IMG/VR virus record: IMGVR_UViG_3300030106_006091
Span: 3,319-67,318 of that record
Reading direction: 5' to 3' (one strand)
Length of the DNA stretch: 64,000 bases
From: a virus
Under the pieces are notes generated by a model, which saw only the letters and a program-made list of their open reading frames with translations, ran no database searches and was not told where the DNA came from. Both the position numbers and the translations under genes were made by a program. Positions 56,904 to 64,000 of the stretch are shown here, in pieces. Positions within the stretch are counted from its first letter, which is position 1; every line of letters starts with the position of its first letter.

Positions 56904-59767
56904 TGAGTGACGACAAGTGGATACAGAAAGCTAACAGACGCATGAAGCGTAAGGGCACAGTGGGCAAGTTTACTGCTTACTGTGGCGGTAAGGTAACCAA
57001 TGAGTGTATCGACAGAGCACTCAAGTCAAACAACCCTACCCTGGTTAAGCGTGCACAGTTCGCAAAGAACGTACGTAAGAAGCAGGAGGGGGGAGCACTA
57101 AACTTCTTGGCAGATGGTATAGACTTCTCCGACGGCTCACCAGAAATCTCAGTTGGTGCAGAATCTAAAGGTCCGTTAAGAGATGCAATTTCAAACTTCA
57201 AAGCAACCAAAGCAGCTGAGCTTGCAGATGCAGGTGGTATAAAAGGAGCACTGACGAGTGGACTCAAAGATGGATTAAAGGGCCTTAAGCCTAGCATGGG
57301 TACAGCTGTAGCTGCCCTGTCAGGACTTGCTGCAAAGAGTGCAGAAAAGAAAGCAGGCGCATCAGCCATGGCTGATCCATTCCGTAACAACGTGATGGAA
57401 CGCAAAGCTTCTAAGCGTGCAGGATTTGGCGCAGGTTTTAAAGCAGCATCTGATGGACCAATAGGACAAGTTTTGGGTAAAGTGCCAGTGTTTGGTAAGG
57501 TGCTCCAAGCAGGTGCGGGTGTAGTGGGTGGACTTATCGGCGGTAAGAAAGCAGAGAAGGCACAAGAAAAAGAACGTAAAGAAGCAGTCAAGCAGCTACG
57601 TACAAGTCAGAATGCACAGCTTGCACAACAAGCAGCACAAGCTAAACAGTTTGAGGCAAGCGGTGAGACAGGCTTTGCAGATGTAGGAACCAGCACTACC
57701 AACTCATACCTAGCACAACGAGGCATGCGTGACGGTGGATCGTATGACCCTGTGTACGGCGGAACAAAACTCAAGGGGGGTAGAACAGAACCACTGCCCG
57801 GTGGTGCTGTAGAATTTGTGGGTAAGAAACATAGCGAGGGCGGAATCATGCTTGACCCAAAGACAGAAGTCGAGGGTGGAGAAACAATGGACAAAGTATA
57901 CATGAAAAAGAAAGGCGGTAAGAAAACGGACTACATCTTCTCAGACTACTTGAAGCTCGGAGGAAAGACGTTTGCACAAAGACACAAGGAGCTTTTGAGT
58001 GGCGGAGCTAGCCAGAAGCAAATACAGCAACTTGCTAAGATGCAAGAGGACAAAGCTGGTAGAACTCCTAAGGTTATGCAGTTCGGAGGTGAGACCTCCA
58101 TGTATGCTGGTGGGGAATACAGAAAGTTCCAAAAGGCAGGTGATGCTCAAGAGCCTGTGGAAGAAGAACAGCAGTTTGGCCCAAGGGAGGGTGAGATAGA
58201 AATCTTTGAAGGTGACCCAGGATACCCTGAGGATGCACAAGAAGGTGAGAGATTCTACATACAAGACGGTGAAGTGGTTAGAGAAACCTTGAGTGCTGAT
58301 GGTACAGCCAAAAGAAGAAACGAGGTCAAGGGTTGGAGCGAAGGTAGAAAGCAGAAGAGGACAGGGGAAAACCTGTTCTCTGGGGTTACAGAGAATGACG
58401 TGGACGAAAGACTAAAGGAAGAGTCTCACTGGTTTGATCCAAAGGACCCTAAGTTTGGTGAAGGTGGGTTTGATGTACACAACCCAAAGCACGTTGAGAT
58501 GTATCAACAAGAGTACAACGAAGAGGTACCAGAAGACCAAAAGATTGAGGTAGACGGTAAGTGGGGCGACCAAACTCAAAGTGCTACTATACCACAAGGA
58601 CCTGAACAAGAACGTGAGGTACGTAGAGAGGAAAAGCAGTTTATCGAGACACCTGAAGAAACTCCAGAGGATACTACTGAGGATACCCCAGACCCGAATA
58701 CAGAGATCACTAAGAAAATTAAAACTAAGGAGGTACCAACACTAGCACAGATAGGAGGACTAGGTCAGCTTATCCCACCCATCTATGCATTTAAGTCACA
58801 GCCTGCATACATCTCAGGACCAGGAGCTGCATCAGTAGTGGCACCTAACATGCCTAGAGTCAATCTAAATGCAGAGCGTTCTGCAAATGCCAACGACTTC
58901 CGTGCGGTGCAAGCTGCTATTGAAGGTAGTGGTGGTGGTCCAGGTGCCATGGTCAACATGATGGTCAACCTTGAGAACAAGAACAAGAATGACTTGCAGA
59001 TAGCCAATGCAGAGAACAGAGCAAACAAAGAACTGGCTGCAGAGGAGAAGCGCATGAAGTTTGCAGCTAACTCAAAGAATGCTGAGCTCGGACTGCGGGC
59101 AGGACAGTTTGCTTCTGCACTAGCACGTGAGCAGATCAAGGACAGACGTGAGGAGAAGCTTGGTGCACTGGATGCCATGGCTGATAGACTTGCTGGCTAC
59201 GCAGGCGATGTGTTAGACTACAGAGCGCAAGAAAGACTTGCAAGGGAGATAGGGGCTGACGGTATATACGATGCACAACAGTTAAGAGATCTGGGTTACA
59301 CCCCAGAGCAGATCAACGCTTACTTTGCCCGTAAGGACAAGGAGAAGAAAGAGGGTCAAAGCATAGAGACAGCATCAAACTCTATACCTACCAAAAACAA
59401 GCTCAAGGGGGACAAGGTCTCTAGAAGAGACAGAAAGGCTAAAGAGGAAGGATTTGAAAGTTCTGATGCCAGAAAGCAGTTTTACGCTGAAGAAAAGGCA
59501 GACGAGAAGGACGCAAAGATAGACTTGAAGATTGAAAACAAGAGAAGAACAATAACTGAGTACGAAAGAAAGAGAGAAGAGCAGAACGCAAAGAGAGCAG
59601 AGAGAGGACTGGACCCACTGGGACCATCTGAGGTAGAGAGAAGAGCTACTGCCTCAATAGATAGACTTAGAAAGAAGCGGTCAGACTATGCCGCACCTAC
59701 TGAGAATAAGAAGAGAGGGGGTTATATTCGCAGAGCGAAAGCAATGAGACGTAAAAGAAGAAGATAA
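56903..59767 (+). CDS. Large internal or ejection protein with PG-binding-like motif
   Basis: A 954-residue basic protein. Its start (WIQKANRRMKRKGTVGKF, then YCGGKVTNECIDRAL) is followed by Gly/Ala-rich helices (GAGVVGGLIGGKKAEKAQ). A segment near 530-560 (FDVHNPKHVEMYQQEYNEEV, IEVDGKWGDQTQSA) resembles the small peptidoglycan-binding fold. The C-terminal third is a long charged coiled coil ending KAMRRKRRR. Proteins of this kind lie in crAss-like heads and are ejected with DNA. ATG overlaps the stop of the gene before. Confidence 0.68.
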   Translation: MSDDKWIQKANRRMKRKGTVGKFTAYCGGKVTNECIDRALKSNNPTLVKRAQFAKNVRKKQEGGALNFLADGIDFSDGSPEISVGAESKGPLRDAISNFKATKAAELADAGGIKGALTSGLKDGLKGLKPSMGTAVAALSGLAAKSAEKKAGASAMADPFRNNVMERKASKRAGFGAGFKAASDGPIGQVLGKVPVFGKVLQAGAGVVGGLIGGKKAEKAQEKERKEAVKQLRTSQNAQLAQQAAQAKQFEASGETGFADVGTSTTNSYLAQRGMRDGGSYDPVYGGTKLKGGRTEPLPGGAVEFVGKKHSEGGIMLDPKTEVEGGETMDKVYMKKKGGKKTDYIFSDYLKLGGKTFAQRHKELLSGGASQKQIQQLAKMQEDKAGRTPKVMQFGGETSMYAGGEYRKFQKAGDAQEPVEEEQQFGPREGEIEIFEGDPGYPEDAQEGERFYIQDGEVVRETLSADGTAKRRNEVKGWSEGRKQKRTGENLFSGVTENDVDERLKEESHWFDPKDPKFGEGGFDVHNPKHVEMYQQEYNEEVPEDQKIEVDGKWGDQTQSATIPQGPEQEREVRREEKQFIETPEETPEDTTEDTPDPNTEITKKIKTKEVPTLAQIGGLGQLIPPIYAFKSQPAYISGPGAASVVAPNMPRVNLNAERSANANDFRAVQAAIEGSGGGPGAMVNMMVNLENKNKNDLQIANAENRANKELAAEEKRMKFAANSKNAELGLRAGQFASALAREQIKDRREEKLGALDAMADRLAGYAGDVLDYRAQERLAREIGADGIYDAQQLRDLGYTPEQINAYFARKDKEKKEGQSIETASNSIPTKNKLKGDKVSRRDRKAKEEGFESSDARKQFYAEEKADEKDAKIDLKIENKRRTITEYERKREEQNAKRAERGLDPLGPSEVERRATASIDRLRKKRSDYAAPTENKKRGGYIRRAKAMRRKRRR

Positions 59768-62544
59768 TGGCGTACAAGTTCAAACCATACAGAAGTGTAT
59801 ACAGAGATCCTCAGTCTGTAAAGATTAATGAGATACTCCGTAAAAGATATGTAGATGCTTTTGCTGCAGATACCCTTACTCAGAATGCATTGTCTGAGAT
59901 GTTGGTGTCTGCAGATTTTGCAGGTGATGTAGAGAAAGCTGCACAGCTTCGTTCTACCATAGACGCTAGGTCTAATAAGTATGCAGAGAGCGGCAGGTAT
60001 GAAACACTTGGGGTAAACATAGCTCGTGATGCTGCAGAGTTTACACAGGGCTACACACCTCTAAAGAAGAACTACGAAGCTAGAGAAGCAGCTAAGAAAA
60101 CTGCACAGCAAACACTCAACCCTGACGACTACCAGAAGTGGTTGGGGTGGAGCTTGACCAGAAGAGATGCAGAGGGCAACTACCAGCCATACACAGGCAT
60201 TGAGTATGATGAGAACGGGTACGTCATACCTGACACGTACTACCAAGCAGACCCAGTACCAGCTAAGGTTGATATAGAAGGTCAGATCATCAAGGAGGTC
60301 AATGCACTGCCTGTTATGAAGCAGGGTGGGTACACAGCAGCTAGCTTCAGCTTTGAGACCTATACAGACGAGAATGGTAACACCATGAAGGTGCCCGTCA
60401 TTAGAACAACACAAGGCCAAGTCATCACTGGTAAGGACAGCCAGGCTATCTTCCAAGCTGTAAAGTCAGCACTAAACAACCCTGAGGTACAATCGTATCT
60501 TAACTTCAAGTCTGAGATCAACACGTTTGACCAAGACGGTGGGTCACTACAACAGACCATAGAAGGTCGTGTACAAGAACTGCAGTTGGAGTTGGGGAGA
60601 GCTACTGGTTCACAACGGGACAACATACAGTCACAGATAGAGGATCTGAAAAGAGCTCAAAAGTCTGGGATGACAGGACAGATGCGGGATGCGGTAGCTA
60701 ACATCTACAAGCAACGCATCATGGATAGATACCAGACTGACGCTGAGAGATTCGCAGGTCAGAGTGTGTACGGCGGAGGGTCACAGTTCCAGATCAACCC
60801 AATCTGGTTGAAGTCCCTTGAGGCAAGAGCAGCTAGCGGGGATGTGGTTAACAGACCAATACTTGCAGGTGACACCCAAGAGGTGCTTGCAACCATAGCT
60901 CAACAAGAAGGTGTTGACCCAGCAGACGTGGTTGTGACAGCAGAGTCACTGAGAGCTGGTGAACAGAAGTTGCATGAGGAAGCAGCTGGTGAGCTGTCAG
61001 CTGCACTGCAGGCATACCCAGAACTGGAGAGTGTGCTTGAGGCAAACAATGTTGACCCAAGTAACTTCGAGGAGATAGAGGGATACATGGAGGACCTGAC
61101 AGTAGAAGAAGTCAGAGACCTCGCCAGCGACCTGTCAGCAGGTGGTACTAGAGATCCACAACAAGTCCTTCAAGATTTGTTCGATCTGCAAGCTGGTATG
61201 ATAGCACACGCAGATAGATCCGAGCAGGTTGATGCATTGATTGATTATGCAAATGGCAACGAGGAGGTTATGAATACTCCTGTAGCTATCAACAATGCAG
61301 CTATTGCTGCATCAGGTGACATTGCAAAGCAGGCGTTGGATAACGTAATTATGCCTGATGGTGCTAGGGTTAAAGATGTTGCACCAGAACAACTCAACAG
61401 ATCCGCAGCTACAGCATTGGCTCACCAGGTTATCAAAGAATTGTTCGTTGACGAACGTGGGGATTGGATCAGCAAGCCTGCTACCATGAGCCCAAGCGAG
61501 CAAAACATATTTGACATGTTGACCCCTATACTCACCAGCACGGATGAGAAGGGCTTAGCCTTGCCTGAACCTGAAGCAAGGGAGGCATTTAACACAGCAC
61601 TTGCATATGCAGCTGCTCAGTATGATGCAGCTATGGGCAGCAAGTACACTAGACGTAATACCAATATGAAGCCTCAGGGTATGGAGATACCAACGTTGCC
61701 TGCAGGTAACTTTGACTACGACAGCTACATTGCAAACTTGGATGCAGAGACAACAAGAAGGCAGGAGGCTGCAAATGAAGCTCTTAACCAAGCCGTTAGA
61801 GTTACCTTTAACTGGCCAGCCTACCCAGATGCACTTGGTGATGCTGATGGTGTAGAGTCTAAGCAGTTGAGAGACGCAGTAAAAGGAAGAGACCTTAGCA
61901 GCTTTGCTGCAGCACAGGACTTGAAAGACAAAACAGGTCAATCAGTCGGAGCTGAGAGTGCATCATGGAGAACAGCTACAATAACTGATAGTAAAGGCAA
62001 GACTACTGAGGAGTTTGCAGATAACCCACTTGACAGTTGGAAGATAGATGATCTTATGTTTAGTGCCTATGGTGTCAACGGTAAGGTCATACCAACAATA
62101 AGACTGTCAGTATCAGCAGGTACAGGCAATAACAAGGTTGAGCGGACCATACAGATGGATGCTAACCAAGCAGTCAGGAACTTCATAAACACAGAGCCAG
62201 GCATAGGCAGCACAGGTTCATTTGGTGATGCCATACTTGGATATACACCAGCACACCAGTTCCAAACTGTGATACTCAATGCCCTTGCCACCTCAGGTGC
62301 AACCAACGAAGTGACAATTAACCTGCCAGGTAACGCAAAGACTGGACGTATACAAGTCAGCGTACCTCTTGAGAAAGACGAGAAGGGTAACCTGACAGGT
62401 AACTACCCAGTCATAGAGATGAACATGGCCAAACAAGGAAACTCGGGCAAGGTAGTCATCGAAGATAGTTGGGCTAAAGGTCAAGGCTTCGAGGATGTCC
62501 TGGAAGCGGCAGCTCTCACTTACATGAGGCTGGTAGAAAATTAA
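59767..62544 (+). CDS. Large internal virion protein
   Basis: A 925-residue protein, mostly helical and Ala/Gln-rich in the first 650 residues (GRVQELQLELGRATGSQRDN, AAGELSAALQAYPELESVLE). A beta-type C-terminal domain contains TIRLSVSAGTGNNKVERTI and NEVTINLPGNAKTGRI. It starts on the last base of the preceding stop. By position and length it may be a second ejection protein or a cargo protein. No enzyme motif seen. Confidence 0.65.
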   Translation: MAYKFKPYRSVYRDPQSVKINEILRKRYVDAFAADTLTQNALSEMLVSADFAGDVEKAAQLRSTIDARSNKYAESGRYETLGVNIARDAAEFTQGYTPLKKNYEAREAAKKTAQQTLNPDDYQKWLGWSLTRRDAEGNYQPYTGIEYDENGYVIPDTYYQADPVPAKVDIEGQIIKEVNALPVMKQGGYTAASFSFETYTDENGNTMKVPVIRTTQGQVITGKDSQAIFQAVKSALNNPEVQSYLNFKSEINTFDQDGGSLQQTIEGRVQELQLELGRATGSQRDNIQSQIEDLKRAQKSGMTGQMRDAVANIYKQRIMDRYQTDAERFAGQSVYGGGSQFQINPIWLKSLEARAASGDVVNRPILAGDTQEVLATIAQQEGVDPADVVVTAESLRAGEQKLHEEAAGELSAALQAYPELESVLEANNVDPSNFEEIEGYMEDLTVEEVRDLASDLSAGGTRDPQQVLQDLFDLQAGMIAHADRSEQVDALIDYANGNEEVMNTPVAINNAAIAASGDIAKQALDNVIMPDGARVKDVAPEQLNRSAATALAHQVIKELFVDERGDWISKPATMSPSEQNIFDMLTPILTSTDEKGLALPEPEAREAFNTALAYAAAQYDAAMGSKYTRRNTNMKPQGMEIPTLPAGNFDYDSYIANLDAETTRRQEAANEALNQAVRVTFNWPAYPDALGDADGVESKQLRDAVKGRDLSSFAAAQDLKDKTGQSVGAESASWRTATITDSKGKTTEEFADNPLDSWKIDDLMFSAYGVNGKVIPTIRLSVSAGTGNNKVERTIQMDANQAVRNFINTEPGIGSTGSFGDAILGYTPAHQFQTVILNALATSGATNEVTINLPGNAKTGRIQVSVPLEKDEKGNLTGNYPVIEMNMAKQGNSGKVVIEDSWAKGQGFEDVLEAAALTYMRLVEN

Positions 62545-62552
62545 TATCTTTG
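62545..62552 (+). promoter_or_regulatory. Promoter box before the last gene (leaderless type)
   Basis: TATCTTTG is an exact TAnnTTTG box and is followed by four bases (TAGA) and the ATG at 62557. It begins right after the previous stop codon. The -33 position has TTAC, not TTTG. Confidence 0.65.
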
Positions 62553-62556
62553 TAGA

Positions 62557-64000
62557 ATGTCAGATGCACCTATAAATCCCCTAACGGGTTTAGAGCTTCA
62601 GGGCCGTAGACCTAAAGCAAACGACGGTCCGATTAACCCTTTTACACAGCAACCCTTGGGGCCCAGGTTTCAAAGTGGGCAGGGTCTTCTTAATTCTACC
62701 TATTCAAGGTCAGGAGACTTCAGTGAGTTTAGCAAGTACGGTGTATCATACTCACCATTTGCTAACCTAGAAGAGGAGCGTGCTAGAAACCAAAGCACCT
62801 GGGAACAGGTAGGCAATGGTATGATTAAGGCAGGCAACACGTTTGCTGGAGCAGTGGCTGAGAACACACTTGGATATGCATTGGGTCTTACTGACTGGAC
62901 ATTGAGTGGGTTCGAAGACTTCCAAGACTCAATGACAAACAACCCAGTGGGTGTATACTTTGATGAGCGCAACAAGATGTTGCAGGAAGAGAGGCCCAAC
63001 TACTACACCCAAGAAGAGATGGACAAGCAGGGAACGCTTGGTTCATTGGGTAGTGTAAACTTCTGGGCAGACAAGTTCGCCAACGGTATGGCGTACAGCT
63101 TGGGTAGCTTGGCTACCATGTACATGACTGGGGGTACGTCAGGTGTGTTGACTGGTGGATTGAAAGCTATTGGGTTTGGTGCAAAGGTAGGTAAGCCTAT
63201 CATGCAAGGACTCAGCAAGGGCATGTCCCCTTTGTTTGCAGCTCGTGTGGTAAACAATGCAGACAAAGCATCTGACATTGTAAAGAGAGCAGCAAACATA
63301 AAAGCCCTGGCTATGACCAACAGAGCATCCAATGCTCTTGGGTACCTAGAGACAGGTGCCATGATGTCCATGGCCGAAGCATCGGTAGAAGCCAGAGAGG
63401 TGAAGAGTAGAGTGATAGAAGCACTCAACGAGCAGGCTATGCTGGAGATGGGACTGAACAGCGTAGACGAGATACCACCACAGGAACGTCAAAAGATAGA
63501 GGAGATAGCAGGTCAGAAGGAGGCCATTGCATTCTACGGCAACCTGGGAGTCTTGATGCCTACAAACCTGATTGCATTTGGTAGAGGACTCATGCCGTTC
63601 ACACCTAGATCTGCACGCAAAGGACTCACTTCTAAGATTGCAAGCAAGCCTGGTGAGAGAGAAGGCTGGAGACAATACGTAAAGGCTCTTGACGAACTGC
63701 CCGGCTGGCAAAGAAAGGGCATCAATATGGGGCAGAAAGCATACCCGTTTGTAGAACGTGGTACTGTTGAGGCATTCCAAGAGGGTACACAATACGTGCT
63801 GGCTGAGGGCTTGACAGAGAGAGCCAAAGCCATGTACGAAGACTACAGTGGTCAGGATGTAGCAGAAGGATTCATGAGAGGAGGCTTGTTTGCCAATGCC
63901 ATGAGAGACTACGATGCCATTGGTAGCACTGCATTTGAGACACTCAACACCCCAGAGGGTAGAGAGCAAGTACTGATCGGTGGTCTTGTTGGTTTGCTTG
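62557..64000 (+). CDS. Giant virion protein, N-terminal part (runs off the window)
   Basis: An open frame of 481 codons without a stop. The start, SDAPINPLTGLELQGRRPKA, is disordered. Hydrophobic Gly/Ala/Met-rich segments follow (GMAYSLGSLATMYMTGGTSG, GGLKAIGFGAKVGKPIMQGL and later EAFQEGTQYVLAEGLTERA). Such alternating amphipathic and membrane-like segments are typical of large ejected proteins, as in T7 gp16-like or crAss-like giants. The enzyme domains, if any, lie outside the window, so a virion RNA polymerase cannot be excluded. Confidence 0.8.
   Translation, partial: MSDAPINPLTGLELQGRRPKANDGPINPFTQQPLGPRFQSGQGLLNSTYSRSGDFSEFSKYGVSYSPFANLEEERARNQSTWEQVGNGMIKAGNTFAGAVAENTLGYALGLTDWTLSGFEDFQDSMTNNPVGVYFDERNKMLQEERPNYYTQEEMDKQGTLGSLGSVNFWADKFANGMAYSLGSLATMYMTGGTSGVLTGGLKAIGFGAKVGKPIMQGLSKGMSPLFAARVVNNADKASDIVKRAANIKALAMTNRASNALGYLETGAMMSMAEASVEAREVKSRVIEALNEQAMLEMGLNSVDEIPPQERQKIEEIAGQKEAIAFYGNLGVLMPTNLIAFGRGLMPFTPRSARKGLTSKIASKPGEREGWRQYVKALDELPGWQRKGINMGQKAYPFVERGTVEAFQEGTQYVLAEGLTERAKAMYEDYSGQDVAEGFMRGGLFANAMRDYDAIGSTAFETLNTPEGREQVLIGGLVGLL

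Noticed and set aside
1-64000. CRISPR array, insertion sequence or integrase
   Set aside because: No spaced direct repeats of array type, no transposase motifs and no tyrosine or serine recombinase signature were seen.
1-64000. Recoded stop codon, as in some crAss-like phages
   Set aside because: TAA, TAG and TGA all end genes at sensible overlaps with the next start, and no gene is broken by in-frame stops.
62557-64000. Virion RNA polymerase of crAss-like type
   Set aside because: The visible 481 residues show no DxDxD or other polymerase motif; the rest is outside the window.

Overview
The window is a 64 kb piece of a tailed-phage genome, cut through a gene at each end. The host is almost certainly a member of the Bacteroidota, probably a marine flavobacterium-like organism. 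The reasons are a phage protein with a type IX secretion (T9SS) C-terminal sorting domain, a system restricted to that phylum; promoter boxes of the Bacteroidota type (TTTG ... TAnnTTTG); an absence of obvious Shine-Dalgarno sites; and the GCTD...DDGSC repeats typical of secreted proteins of marine Bacteroidota. The gene set resembles crAss-like (Crassvirales) and related Bacteroidota podoviruses: TOPRIM primase, DnaB-type helicase, Sak4-like ATPase, SF2 helicase, family A polymerase, an IHF/HU-like protein, then TerL, portal, scaffold, capsid, ring proteins, a P22 gp10-like tail stabilisation protein and very large virion proteins. This assignment is from motif and order recognition, not from a search.

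Left arm (1-11,690, minus strand): replication and recombination genes, many overlapping by a few bases. They include primase, a possible SSB, a Sak4-like ATPase, DnaB helicase, a UvsW-like SF2 helicase, a protein made only of a DnaA domain IV, and DNA polymerase A. Two normal tRNA genes (Met-CAT and Arg-TCT) are separated by a strong terminator. Between 9,000 and 10,300 lie several odd tRNA-like RNAs with intact acceptor and T arms but abnormal centres.

Strand switch (about 11.7-11.8 kb), then an early plus-strand operon (11.8-16.0 kb) devoted to the cell envelope: a tiny basic protein, a T9SS-targeted repeat protein, an outer-membrane beta-barrel, a membrane-anchored coiled coil and a periplasmic thioredoxin fold lacking CxxC. 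After a promoter and a roughly 240 nt untranslated stretch come a T7-lysozyme-like amidase, a GroES-like co-chaperonin and small regulatory or packaging genes (winged helix, zinc ribbon, IHF-like).

Virion region (19.5-64 kb, plus strand): TerL, portal, a 687-residue head protein, acidic scaffold, major capsid protein, connector-like proteins, an abundant 375-residue protein, a 2316-residue repeat-bearing giant, tail fibre, holin candidate, metallophosphoesterase, ring proteins, LamG-like lectin, a cluster of very basic Lys/Arg/Gly-rich proteins, the tail stabilisation protein, and three large internal or ejection-type proteins, the last running off the window.

Promoters recur as TAnnTTTG followed by exactly four bases and ATG, which suggests leaderless mRNAs. 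GC-rich hairpins follow the capsid gene, the 375-residue gene and a basic-protein gene. No integrase, CRISPR array or insertion sequence was recognised.
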